Shown here piece after piece: positions 50,981 through 59,894 of a stretch of 64,000 bases of DNA. Below the pieces are notes generated by a model. That model did no database searches. It saw nothing but the letters and a program-made list of their open reading frames with translations, and was not told the origin of the DNA. Position numbers and translations under genes: made by a program. Numbering within the stretch: position 1 is the first letter of the stretch; each line of letters opens with the position of its first letter. Source of the stretch: Hoeflea_A sp965249925 (GTDB lineage: Bacteria > Pseudomonadota > Alphaproteobacteria > Rhizobiales > Rhizobiaceae); the NCBI GenBank assembly GCA_965249925.1, contig OZ252260.1, positions 6,076,001-6,140,000 of the forward strand, given 5' to 3'.

Positions 50981-51921
50981 CCTACTCTCAGCGACAACCA
51001 GTCTGGGAACGTGCTCGCGGACGGTGGCATGGCATCCTGTCCGGCCTTGGCGTCGATGCCCGATATCTGACCGGGAAGCCTGGACCATGTCCGATCTGCC
51101 GCACCGGCCGTGACCGGTTCGTGTTCGACAACCGAAACGACGACGGCACGTTTCATTGTCGCCGATGCGGCGCCGGAACCGGTACGCAGTTCGTCCAGCG
51201 GCTGAGAGGTGTTCCGTTCCCGGAAGCGAGCCGCCTGATCGATGAACAGATCAACACGGCACCTGTTGAGGTTCTGCACACACCTGCCACCTGCAAGCCG
51301 GATCTGGCTGCCATCGATCGACTGTGGCGGTTAGCGAAGAACGTAACGCCGAGCGATCCGGTTTGGTGGTATCTCGAGCGACGCTTGGGTCCGATCGATG
51401 CGCCGGCCGATATCCGCTTCTGCGAACGGTGCTGGCACAGCCGCGGTGAACAGCATACAGCGATGCTGGCGCTTGTTCGGGATATTGACGGCAACCCGTG
51501 CCAGCTTCATCGAACCTTTCTGACAGACGACGGGCACCACGCGGCGGTCGATCCGGTTCGGATGGTCATGCGGGGCGAGCATCCTGCCGGCAGTGCGGTA
51601 AGACTGTCACCCTTGGACGACGGGACTACACTTGGCGTCTCCGAGGGCACCGAAAACGCTCTGGCCGCGCACAAGCTGTTTGGCATGCCGGTGTGGGCAA
51701 CCCTGACGCGGGCGCGCCTGCAGGCGTGGGAGCCGCCGCGGTCAGTCAAGCACGTCGTTATCTTTGCCGACAATGATCAGAACTTCGCTGGACAGCTGGC
51801 AGCCAACGGCCTGGCGCATCGCATCGCCGATCGCGTGTCCGTCGAGATCTTGGAACCACCACACAGGGGCGACGACTGGAACGATGAATTGCAACGGCAG
51901 ATGAAAGGATCTCCGTCATGA
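50977..51921 (+). CDS. Zinc-ribbon/TOPRIM primase (P4-type, without helicase)
   Basis: 314 residues. The zinc ribbon is Cys38/Cys41 (GPCPIC) and Cys61/Cys64 (FHCRRCG), as in P4 alpha-like and phage primases. A linker follows, then a TOPRIM fold with GVSEGTENALAAHKLF (catalytic Glu) and VVIFADNDQN (D-x-D). It should make primers for element replication. The superfamily-3 helicase found in full-length P4-type proteins is absent, so a host or partner helicase is needed. ATG overlap with both neighbours shows coupling. Confidence 0.85.
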   Translation: MTYSQRQPVWERARGRWHGILSGLGVDARYLTGKPGPCPICRTGRDRFVFDNRNDDGTFHCRRCGAGTGTQFVQRLRGVPFPEASRLIDEQINTAPVEVLHTPATCKPDLAAIDRLWRLAKNVTPSDPVWWYLERRLGPIDAPADIRFCERCWHSRGEQHTAMLALVRDIDGNPCQLHRTFLTDDGHHAAVDPVRMVMRGEHPAGSAVRLSPLDDGTTLGVSEGTENALAAHKLFGMPVWATLTRARLQAWEPPRSVKHVVIFADNDQNFAGQLAANGLAHRIADRVSVEILEPPHRGDDWNDELQRQMKGSPS

Positions 51922-52391
51922 ACACACTCGATTACGACACGCTGAAGAAAAACGGCGCCAAGCTTTTGGCTGAGCGAGATGCATACGCGTTGTTTCGTCA
52001 GCCGAAGCCGGCGTCGAGAGGCTGGAAACGGTTTACGGTCGTCCTGACAGATGTGCCGGAAGGCTACACCAAGCGGCGCGTTTGGTGGCTCTCACACTTC
52101 GGTGAGCATGTGGCATCCGATACCGATAGCCAGCACTTGGCCGAGCACTTTCCTGATGCGTTCGAATGGGCTTGTCGGGAGATCGCCGATGATTGGCAGG
52201 CCACACAGAATCCGAGTGCCGTCCAGGTGCAGCGAGCAGGCGCCGATTGGTCGGTTGAAGTGGCGGGTGAGACTGTTGCCGATGGCTTGACGAACGCGAA
52301 GGCATGGCAGATCGCGGACGAGCTGTCAGCACGGGATATGAACATGGAAGAGACGCGGCGGCGCGTCGCCTACCACGTCGGGCAGCGGTGA
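51918..52391 (+). CDS. Hypothetical protein coupled to the primase
   Basis: 157 residues from ATG 51918 (ATGA overlap with the primase stop). Two possible small alpha/beta parts: GWKRFTVVLTDVPEGYTKRRVWWLSHFG, and VQVQRAGADWSVEVAGETVADGLTNAKAWQIADELS, which looks like a small beta-hairpin plus helix. Last gene of the replication operon; the 21-bp palindrome at 52432 follows. No family recognised. Confidence 0.6.
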   Translation: MNTLDYDTLKKNGAKLLAERDAYALFRQPKPASRGWKRFTVVLTDVPEGYTKRRVWWLSHFGEHVASDTDSQHLAEHFPDAFEWACREIADDWQATQNPSAVQVQRAGADWSVEVAGETVADGLTNAKAWQIADELSARDMNMEETRRRVAYHVGQR

Positions 52392-52431
52392 GCATTGCGG
52401 AAATCCCGCGATGAATCCGAATTTGGCGGAG

Positions 52432-52452
52432 CATTGGCGAATTTCGCCAATG
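52432..52452. promoter_or_regulatory. 21-bp palindrome CATTGGCGAA-T-TTCGCCAATG
   Basis: A perfect 10-bp inverted repeat about one base, 41 bases after the replication operon and 168 bases ahead of the ejection-protein genes. It could be an operator, a replication iteron or, as an 8-bp stem with AATTT loop, an RNA hairpin. No T-run follows, so terminator use is less likely. Confidence 0.5.
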
Positions 52453-52619
52453 GACCACCGATGTCTATCGGATGGGCATGCGGATTGCACAAAAACCGGA
52501 TTCATCCCAAATGCGAACGCAAATAGGATAATTTATCTGCCAAAGCTCCTCTGGACGAAAAGAACATCATGAACGAACCAAGAAACTCCGGTCAGATGGT
52601 TTGAACAGGAATACCGAAA

Positions 52620-54251
52620 ATGGTATCTTCCATGCCACGATTTGAACCGCCGACAGGCGACCGCTCAATAGCAAGGGAACACGTTCGAATGAACATTCAA
52701 GGAGCACCATCTCCACGGCTGATCGAGGCGTTGATCGCCGCTGGCGAGAAGCCGAAGAAGAAGCGCGAGCCAAATTCGCTGGCTCGTGCTCTGTGGCGGG
52801 TAGGAAGCGACGTTCCCGCACCACCGGAGCCGCCGGAGCCACCCAAGCCAGGCGCTCGTGATGAACTGGCGCTGACGATCGCAAACCGCAATCTCCCCAT
52901 CGGCGAACTACCGACACCAGCCGCCGGCACCGGTCCGAAGGTCCGGACGGTAGACTTCGACGCAAAGTCGGTGCCGTCGAAACAGAGCATTGCCGACAGC
53001 GAGGCACTCGCTCGATCTCTCATGGTATCCGGTGCACGCGCAGCTGCTCAGCCGACCTCACACCCGATGCAATCTCTACCGCCGCTTGGGATGCAACTCG
53101 GTGCAGCTATCCAGCGAGCACGGGCAGCCGGCAAAGAGCGCGAGCGAGCCGATCATTTCCGAAACGCCGCAACGTCGATGGAGGCGCCAGCCGGTTGGGA
53201 TCCGCAGTCCTGGCAGACTGCCATTGAGGCCGATCCGGAAGCCGCATGGGGTGCCGGCGTACAAGCGGCGCAATCAGCCTACGATGCACAAGTCACGGCA
53301 CAGCAAGCTGAACAGGAGCGCCTGCAGAAGATCGCCGACGACAAGGATATGGCCCGCTTCGAGAAGGAGCTTGAGGCTCAGTTCGCAGAGCCGCGGTTGA
53401 GGGAGGCCGCAGACGGCCATGTGTACGTCGTCGGGCAGACCAACCCAGACGGATCACCGGTGCGAGCGTTCCCTGGCGTTGAGAAAGCTCCGGACCTGAC
53501 CACACTGCAAAGGAACTACGACGCTGCTGTTGGGCAAGGTTACAAGGGCAGCATCCTGGACTATCAGTTGGAAACATCACGAGCGGGCGCGACCAAGGTA
53601 AACGTCGGCGCCGAGGAATCCTCCTACGCGAAAGAGATCGGCAAGCAGAATGCACAGTGGCGGGGTCAAATTCGCGATCAGGCGTATGCAGCCCAAGACG
53701 CACTGAATGCACTGAACGTCATGGAATACACCATGAACCAGCCGGGCTTCTATTCCGGTGCGGGCGGTGAGCAAGTCGCAGCATTGAGGCGCTTCGGTGC
53801 CGCACTGGGCATGGATATCGAAGGCATCGACAGCATGGAGGCCTTCAATGCGCAATCTAAATCCCTTGCCCTCGCTGCCATGGGCGGTTCGCTTGGGACC
53901 GGCTTTTCGAACGCCGACCGCGATTTCGTCCTGGATCAGGTTCCCGGCCTTGGCGTGACGCCAGAAGGCAACCGTATGCTGATCGAGATCCAGCGCCGTT
54001 TGAACGGCCGCAAGATCGAAATCGCGCAGTTGGCCGATGAATACATCGCCGAGAACAACGGTCAGCTCGATACCGGCTTTGACGCTGTGATGAGGCGCCA
54101 CGCTGAAAACAATCCGCTGTTCGCCGACCTGTCGGAAGCTCTTGGTAAGGAACCGCTCGCCCCGGATGCTGGTGCTGCAATGAACAGTCAACGGGGATAC
54201 ACGCCGACCGACGAAGAGCGCGCACGCCGCGATAGGTATCTCACCCAATGA
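52620..54251 (+). CDS. Phage ejection (pilot)-like protein
   Basis: 543 residues; proline-rich N-terminal part (PAPPEPPEPPKPG), a long coiled-coil region (AYDAQVTAQQAEQERLQKIADDKDMARFEKELEAQF), and a C-terminal helical part with NADRDFVLDQVPGLGVTPEGNRMLIEIQRRLNGRKIEIAQLADEY. The last is a motif I associate with phage DNA-ejection/internal virion proteins and related pilot proteins. ATG 52620 has AGGA at 9 bases; ATG 52689 is an alternative. It overlaps the next gene by ATGA. Such proteins travel in the capsid and enter the host cell with the DNA; their presence without capsid genes is notable. Confidence 0.6.
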   Translation: MVSSMPRFEPPTGDRSIAREHVRMNIQGAPSPRLIEALIAAGEKPKKKREPNSLARALWRVGSDVPAPPEPPEPPKPGARDELALTIANRNLPIGELPTPAAGTGPKVRTVDFDAKSVPSKQSIADSEALARSLMVSGARAAAQPTSHPMQSLPPLGMQLGAAIQRARAAGKERERADHFRNAATSMEAPAGWDPQSWQTAIEADPEAAWGAGVQAAQSAYDAQVTAQQAEQERLQKIADDKDMARFEKELEAQFAEPRLREAADGHVYVVGQTNPDGSPVRAFPGVEKAPDLTTLQRNYDAAVGQGYKGSILDYQLETSRAGATKVNVGAEESSYAKEIGKQNAQWRGQIRDQAYAAQDALNALNVMEYTMNQPGFYSGAGGEQVAALRRFGAALGMDIEGIDSMEAFNAQSKSLALAAMGGSLGTGFSNADRDFVLDQVPGLGVTPEGNRMLIEIQRRLNGRKIEIAQLADEYIAENNGQLDTGFDAVMRRHAENNPLFADLSEALGKEPLAPDAGAAMNSQRGYTPTDEERARRDRYLTQ

Positions 54252-56014
54252 CCGAGCTGGAGAAATACTACAGGGCGCTTGAGAACGCCGACAGGGCCGG
54301 CGATGTGGAAGCCGCACGTGGGCTGGCTCAGACGATCCAGAAGCTTGAAGCGTCACCGCCACCAGCGGAGCTCCGCGCCTACAACCCATCGGCACTGGAG
54401 CGTGCCGGCAATGCGACTTTCGACTTCTTGAAAAGTGTTGGCCTCCCTGCAAGCCGCATGCGCCGAGATAATACGAATCTGGACAACTTGGTTCGAGGCG
54501 CGGCCGATGTCTTCACAGGCGGCTTTTCGGACGAAATAGTAGCCGGTGCAAATGCTGCCCTGGGCGGCAACTACGAAAGCGAACTTGAGAAGCAGCGTGC
54601 CATCGATCGCTCCGGCGGGCCCGCGCGAACCGTCGGGCAGGTCGTCGGTGGTGGCGCCCTTGGTATCGGCATGGCTCGTCGCGGGCTTTCTCCAGCGTTC
54701 AATGTGGCGAAGCGCGGGAAAGGACTTGGCTTCGTAGCTGGTACATCGGCCGCAGAGGGAGCCGCACTTAGCGGCGCCTACGGTTTTGGTTCTGGCGAAG
54801 GTGGCTTCCAAAACCGACTGGAAACCGCTGCGCCTGCCGGCCTGTTTGGTTTTGCGGTAAGTGGCGCTGCCCCCGTGGCCATGCACGGCGCATCCACCAT
54901 CAAGAATTGGGTTGCACCCGGTAGGAAAGTCCCGCCAGAACTTGCCCGACAGGTAGGGAGGCTCAAAAAGGAAGGTGTACCGCTCACAGCCGGCCAGCAG
55001 ACCGGATCGGAACGCCTGCGCCGGATGGAAGCGAACCTTGGCGGCGCAGCAGCCGAAAACATCTTGGAAGATCAGGGTGAGGCATTCACCCGTGCCGCCC
55101 TGCAGCGAATTGGCGTGGATGCGTCACGGGCAACACCGGAAGTAATCGACGCCGCAACAACCCGCATTGGCCAGCAGTTCGATGCTCTGGCCAGCCGCAA
55201 CCAGCTTGTGCCCGACCAGTCATTCGTTGAAGACATTGCAGCGGCTGTCCGCGACTATGAAGGCCGTGTTCCGGCAAGTGCCATCGTCCCGCAGGTCCGC
55301 AAGCTGGCCACCGATATCTTCCAATCGGCTCGTACCGGCATGACCGGTGACGTTTACCAGTCGTTCAGGTCGCGGATTGGCAAGTTAGCACGCCGGGCGG
55401 CAAGGGACCCGGAACTGTCCTTCGCCTACAATTCGCTCAATGACGCGCTCGACGATGCGATGGAGCGCAGCATTGGCGCCAACAACCCGGCCGACTTAGG
55501 CGCATGGCAGGCAGCGAGAAGCCAATATCGCAATCTGCTGGTCATCGAACGTGCCGCAACCGCTCCAGGCTCCGACACGGCGCTTGGTATCATCTCGCCG
55601 TCGCAATTGCGCAACGCGACAATCAGCCTGCAGGGCCGCCGCAACTATGCTCGCGGTCAGGGCGAATTCGCAGATCTCGCCCGGTCTGGTGAGGGTGTCA
55701 TGAAACCGCTGCCGAATCCCGGCACCGCTCCGGCGATATCGAGCTACCTTCCGGGCGGTATCTCCGGCACCGGCGGTGCACTCGGTGGCGGCGCGGCTGG
55801 TACGGCGCTTTTCGGACCTGCAGGAACCCTTCCGGGGGCGGCTGTCGGTATGATGACACCCAAGGCAGCGGGTGCCGCTCTGATGTCCCGTCCAGTCCAG
55901 AACACCCTGGCGGGCAATCCACCGATCAGAAAAGAGCTTGTTCAGGCCCTTATCCGGTCAGGGGCGGTGCCGGCAAGTCCGAAGGGCGGCCGGTGGCTTG
56001 TCGGTCCTCGCTAA
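54248..56014 (+). CDS. Large phage ejection/internal virion-like protein
   Basis: 588 residues. The start (LEKYYRALENADRAGDVEAARGLAQTIQKLE) is the short helical opening found in phage ejection proteins. A glycine/alanine-rich hydrophobic middle (VVGGGALGIGMARRG, GSGEGGFQNRLETAAPAGLFGFAVSGAAPVAMHG) could insert in membranes. A long helical C-terminal half ends with another glycine-rich segment (GGISGTGGALGGGAAGTALFG). It follows the preceding pilot-like gene with ATGA overlap, as pairs of ejection proteins do. No lytic transglycosylase motif seen. It converges with the small membrane gene at 56011. Confidence 0.65.
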   Translation: MTELEKYYRALENADRAGDVEAARGLAQTIQKLEASPPPAELRAYNPSALERAGNATFDFLKSVGLPASRMRRDNTNLDNLVRGAADVFTGGFSDEIVAGANAALGGNYESELEKQRAIDRSGGPARTVGQVVGGGALGIGMARRGLSPAFNVAKRGKGLGFVAGTSAAEGAALSGAYGFGSGEGGFQNRLETAAPAGLFGFAVSGAAPVAMHGASTIKNWVAPGRKVPPELARQVGRLKKEGVPLTAGQQTGSERLRRMEANLGGAAAENILEDQGEAFTRAALQRIGVDASRATPEVIDAATTRIGQQFDALASRNQLVPDQSFVEDIAAAVRDYEGRVPASAIVPQVRKLATDIFQSARTGMTGDVYQSFRSRIGKLARRAARDPELSFAYNSLNDALDDAMERSIGANNPADLGAWQAARSQYRNLLVIERAATAPGSDTALGIISPSQLRNATISLQGRRNYARGQGEFADLARSGEGVMKPLPNPGTAPAISSYLPGGISGTGGALGGGAAGTALFGPAGTLPGAAVGMMTPKAAGAALMSRPVQNTLAGNPPIRKELVQALIRSGAVPASPKGGRWLVGPR

Positions 56015-56280
56015 TCCCCGTCGCGCTTGAAATGGTCAAGATACGGCTTGTTAGGATCGGTGTTCACCATCACCCAGCCGTAAAGAACGAAACAGGTGGC
56101 GAAGCCAAGTGCGATCTGTTCCCAGTCGAGCCAATCAAATCCCTTTGCCGCGATGTAATAGGCCCAAAAGCAGACAACCACTACAGCACAAACTGCATAG
56201 ATCCGATTGCCAAGCTTTCTATTCTCAGGCGTTGGCTCTGCAGGGTTGTGCTCGATGGTCTTTCGGTCATCGTCTTCCAT
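56011..56280 (-). CDS. Small two-TM membrane protein
   Basis: 89 residues with two hydrophobic segments, IYAVCAVVVVCFWAYYIAA and IALGFATCFVLYGWVMV, and charged ends (N-terminal EDDDRK, C-terminal HFKRDGD). Its 3' end overlaps the ejection-protein gene by 4 bases, convergent. Such small membrane proteins in phage-type elements can be superinfection exclusion or holin-like factors; no motif decides. Confidence 0.65.
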   Translation of the reverse strand: MEDDDRKTIEHNPAEPTPENRKLGNRIYAVCAVVVVCFWAYYIAAKGFDWLDWEQIALGFATCFVLYGWVMVNTDPNKPYLDHFKRDGD

Positions 56281-56309
56281 CCCCCGAAATGTAGATATTG
56301 GAGCGAAGC

Positions 56310-56690
56310 ATGTCCACCGACGACACCCAGGTGAAACCAGAGCTCCCGGAGATCGGCGAGGCGGAAAGGGCAGCGCAGCACTTCAACGCGTTGCGGTGCC
56401 GGATAGCCGCTGGAGAGGACGTGACGCAAGAGGAATTGCGGGAGGCGTTTGTGGATCTGGCGGAGGCGCCGTGTGAATCGAATCGCGATGCGTTGTCGCT
56501 TCTGGCTTACGCGCGGTTCAGCCATCAGACGGCGGTTTCGGTGTTGGATGCGGGCGATCTTGCGTCCGCTATGACCATACTCGATGACGGTCAGGTGCTT
56601 GTCTCTCGAGCCTTGGAATATCTGGAAAGGGATACCGGCGTATCTGCATGGGACTTTCTGGAACCGGAGCAGCGCGCCAAGATCCAATGA
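56310..56690 (+). CDS. Hypothetical acidic helical protein
   Basis: 126 residues from ATG 56310, with GGAGCGAAGC just upstream. Helical and acidic (ELPEIGEAERAAQHFNALRCRIAAGEDVTQEELREAFVDLAEAP, ASAMTILDDGQVLVSRALEYLERD). No recognisable domain. Divergent from the small membrane gene. Confidence 0.6.
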   Translation: MSTDDTQVKPELPEIGEAERAAQHFNALRCRIAAGEDVTQEELREAFVDLAEAPCESNRDALSLLAYARFSHQTAVSVLDAGDLASAMTILDDGQVLVSRALEYLERDTGVSAWDFLEPEQRAKIQ

Positions 56691-56842
56691 TCGATTCTTC
56701 GTCGTCAACCGCACTTGTAATTGCCCAGAATTCGCCGCCGAAGACGACCGTATTGCAAACTGGGCGGTTTCCAGTCGTTCGCTGCGCTTTGGCATCCTTT
56801 TCTTGAGCGTAGCTCTAACGGTCTGATCAAAAGTACTCCCAC

Positions 56843-58078
56843 TCAAGTGGCATCCAAAACGATGTTGCTCCAGTCACCATCAGCGGGCATACCCTCAGTA
56901 AGCATCTTAATTAAAAGACGCACGAGCAAGGCATCGGCTTCGCGAATGCACTCTTGTTGTTCTCGGTATTTGTCCACGCCCTTAGCCTTTGGCATCTCAC
57001 CGGTGTGAACTGCGATCGATCGTAAACCATACAGCGCCCTAAATGTTTTGAATGTTTTGATCCTTTGAACTGCGCCACCATTCAAAAACCACGCCGATCG
57101 CAAACCAACTTTCATCGAAATTTCGTTGTTGTCACTGGATTTGTTCATCAAAAGCACTTCCGCGCAGGTGCCAAGATCAATCACCTTTTCTGTTGCTTCA
57201 AACTTCCTCCGCCGAGCCTTTGCCAACATTCGGAGCGCGAGCAAGAGGCCCGGACTTGCTTTTCGAAGTGGTTTGAAAACGTCTTTCGCAATAGATGCGT
57301 CAACCGACTTAACAACATCTACAGGACCAAAGTGATTGTCACCTCTGCCGCTACCAATTCGTGTCATCCATATCCAGCCTGGGTCTTTGATAAACTGATA
57401 CTTAAGCCCCCATTTGGGGGCGCCTTTTCCGGCAATGATTATGGCATTGAGTACAGCATCCCAATCCGAACCGGGTGTAGCATCAGGGGGTAATGGTTCA
57501 TCTTCACTTGGTGGAGTCTTACTGATTCTCAGCTTCAACTCTCTTTGTCGAACTATTGGTGTCATTTGCTCCGGCTTTAGTGAACCAATGTTCATGAGAA
57601 GCGCGGCTTCCAAATTAGTTGGAGCGTATTCCTTGGGAAGTGCCAACAACGGTATCGCAGAGAAGCCGTCCTCGAAATCAATACGGTGACTTAGCTGGCA
57701 GTACTCCAGGAAGTGGACTTCCACCCAAGTATATGTTCGGTCAGCCACCAGGCGGATCAGATCTTCGGAAACGATTCGTGGGTCCACATAAAGTGATCGT
57801 TCTATGAGAAAGCCCGCTACCCTTCCGAAGTCTAACTCAGTAGCACCTTGCGCCGTATAGCAGTATTTTCCTTCCAACTCCGCAATTTCTGGTTGGGCGC
57901 GAAGGGCGGCCACCAGTGGTTCGATTGCAACCGGAGGCAGTCGAGCCCAAATTGCACGATTGTCATTTGGGTTTCGGTCCAATTCCTTCAACGCTGCGTC
58001 TTTCCCAGAAACGAGCGCTGAATGAATACTCCCTTCATGCATAGATGAGCTCACTCTAGAACGATTGGTCAGTGGCAT
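56843..58078 (-). CDS. Apea-like HEPN protein, putative RNase of a defence type
   Basis: 411 residues. The C-terminal third has the HEPN signature: LLLALRMLAKARRRKFEATEKVIDLGTCAEVLLMNK, then FRALYGLRSIAVHTGE. In that segment the R-x4-H motif (Arg353, His358) is that of Apea-like HEPN domains, whose active members are metal-independent RNases. The N-terminal two thirds, with ALRAQPEIAELEGKYCYTAQG and YTWVEVHFLEYCQL, is a sensor-like part I do not recognise. ATG 58078 has no clear ribosome site; ATG 58042 is an alternative. It lies between gene-poor stretches, as cargo genes in satellites often do. Anti-phage action is inferred, not shown. Confidence 0.65.
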   Translation of the reverse strand: MPLTNRSRVSSSMHEGSIHSALVSGKDAALKELDRNPNDNRAIWARLPPVAIEPLVAALRAQPEIAELEGKYCYTAQGATELDFGRVAGFLIERSLYVDPRIVSEDLIRLVADRTYTWVEVHFLEYCQLSHRIDFEDGFSAIPLLALPKEYAPTNLEAALLMNIGSLKPEQMTPIVRQRELKLRISKTPPSEDEPLPPDATPGSDWDAVLNAIIIAGKGAPKWGLKYQFIKDPGWIWMTRIGSGRGDNHFGPVDVVKSVDASIAKDVFKPLRKASPGLLLALRMLAKARRRKFEATEKVIDLGTCAEVLLMNKSSDNNEISMKVGLRSAWFLNGGAVQRIKTFKTFRALYGLRSIAVHTGEMPKAKGVDKYREQQECIREADALLVRLLIKMLTEGMPADGDWSNIVLDAT

Positions 58079-58604
58079 GGGCTAGGCGATCACACCTGCA
58101 AGTGATGCCGTCTTGTTGAAAGGTAGAGCCCATTCGGCACAATAGTCTATGGAAACGGGGTGAATCTTGTCAACGCGGCTATCTTGCCCCCTTGAGCGTC
58201 CGCATTAAGCTAAGTCTTTGACGATACATGCGGCCTGGGTAACCTGCCATTCAGACGACGGCTCTAGGACTAAGTGCTGTTATCTGCTGCAGTTGACATG
58301 AACAGCAGCAATGGGCCGGATTACCCAAACGACTTGAGAATCGAAGATCTCAAACGGGCTCAATCCGGATCTTGCGCGCCTCAGTCCATCACGAGCGACC
58401 GATAGTGTCAGATACCGCCTGTTTCGGCCACAGGGCGCCGCCTGAGTCGATGAGCGAATTTCAGACGCCACACCCCCGTACCTGATAATAGAAACGGCGC
58501 TGTATGAGTCCTCATGACGGCTAGTAGCACTGTCTGGGCGACGACCGACAACCAGTCCGCTCTTCTCAATGCCACCAGTAAGCCTGCAGAAGAACTCCGG
58601 GGGA
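58079..58604. other. Gene-free stretch
   Basis: 526 bases, AT-richer than the left of the window, with only short frames lacking ribosome sites. No repeat or RNA recognised. Confidence 0.4.
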
Positions 58605-59363
58605 TCAATCTGGGATGAATAGCCAGTCCAGTGGCTCAAAAGTGTGGGGAGATATCAGCTGGCCCTCACTAATGTCATCAAAAACGTGAATGAGTTTCCG
58701 GATACTGTCGTTAGCTGCCAATGCGCATTCGTGGCGCATGACCACCTTATACGCATTGGCTCGGCGGAACTCCAATACCGTCTGGGTACCGTCAGCACAC
58801 ATGTGTTCGAGATCATTCAATACCGGTAGTGTAGCATCGCTCCATGGATCGATTGCTTCCAGCGTTGTAAATACTCGGCTCGCATCGCCCTCATTTACCG
58901 TACCCGTCAGGTGAACAATCAGATCGCCTGGCTCATAGCCTCCCGCTCCGCTCAACAACTTAAACTCGAAAGAAACGTTCCGCTTGTCATCGTACGAGAG
59001 CCTTAGCATCGTCCCATGTGTAAATGTCGGAAGAAACAAAAGGCGAATCTCCGACGATGCTTGTTCAGAGCTGTCAAGATACGCCAACGACCGCTCATTC
59101 ATTGCAGATAGCTGACCGCCAAACCTATCTTCAAAGAACTGAGATCGCTCTGCCTCAGTCCATGCGCCATGGGGTTTGCCCCAGGCGCCGGGTGGAAAGT
59201 ATCGCTCGACAATTTCTTCGGCATTGCCCGGAACGAACGGATTTGCAGTCTCATCACCGCTAGGAACGAGCCGCGACGTGAATTCTTTTTCAATACCCAG
59301 TACTGCATTGGAATTTAACAAGCTGGATACGGCGAAAATCATGAGCAATAGGAGTTTTCTCAT
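58605..59363 (-). CDS. Exported hypothetical protein
   Basis: 252 residues with an N-terminal signal peptide (MRKLLLLMIFAVSSLLNSNAVLG). The rest is soluble, mixed alpha/beta (MLRLSYDDKRNVSFEFKLLSG, LIVHLTGTVNEGDASRVFTTLEAIDPW) with two cysteines (HMCADG, HECALA) that could pair in the periplasm. AGGAGCTGAC before ATG 59363 gives a clear start. No family recognised. Confidence 0.65.
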   Translation of the reverse strand: MRKLLLLMIFAVSSLLNSNAVLGIEKEFTSRLVPSGDETANPFVPGNAEEIVERYFPPGAWGKPHGAWTEAERSQFFEDRFGGQLSAMNERSLAYLDSSEQASSEIRLLFLPTFTHGTMLRLSYDDKRNVSFEFKLLSGAGGYEPGDLIVHLTGTVNEGDASRVFTTLEAIDPWSDATLPVLNDLEHMCADGTQTVLEFRRANAYKVVMRHECALAANDSIRKLIHVFDDISEGQLISPHTFEPLDWLFIPD

Positions 59364-59894
59364 GTCAGCTCCTGTTTTAGCCTAGCCAGTTTTTAATCTC
59401 ATGGTCCACAATCAGCCCCTAGTATCTCCCCACAGTCTGCACCACACTGCTGCCCCTCAAGAGGCCCACTTGGGGACTCCGCCACCTTTCTCTACTCCCT
59501 GCCTGCATCGATACTACGGGGTCTGTTAGGCCGACAAGGCGTGTAGCGACAGATTCTAGACGTTCTGCAGCCGATCAGTTGATGGAAAATCGCGCGGTTT
59601 TTCCTTTTTTCCAGATATTGTTTCGATTGCGAAACACTGTACTGCCGAGCCGTAAGTGATAGTCTGCCACCACAAAATCGAAGCAGTGGCAGAGGCAATG
59701 AACAACCCAATCAGATACCCGCTTGACCCGCGTACAATGGCCGCTTATCGGCAGGCTGGACATGGTATGCAGATGGCCGGTGTCCGTGGCTTGCCGCCAT
59801 GACAATTTCTGCGCCGTATATCGGTATTGTCGCTCGCTGTGATCTAAACTGGTCCCAGCACTAATCACCTCTACATTTAAATTGACGAGCAACT
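59364..59894. other. Gene-free stretch
   Basis: 531 bases without a supported gene. A 105-residue minus-strand frame (59575-59892) lacks a ribosome site and has no protein-like composition. Confidence 0.4.

Noticed and set aside
59575..59892. 105-residue minus-strand frame
   Set aside because: Composition rich in H, C, R and S without structure pattern; no ribosome site.
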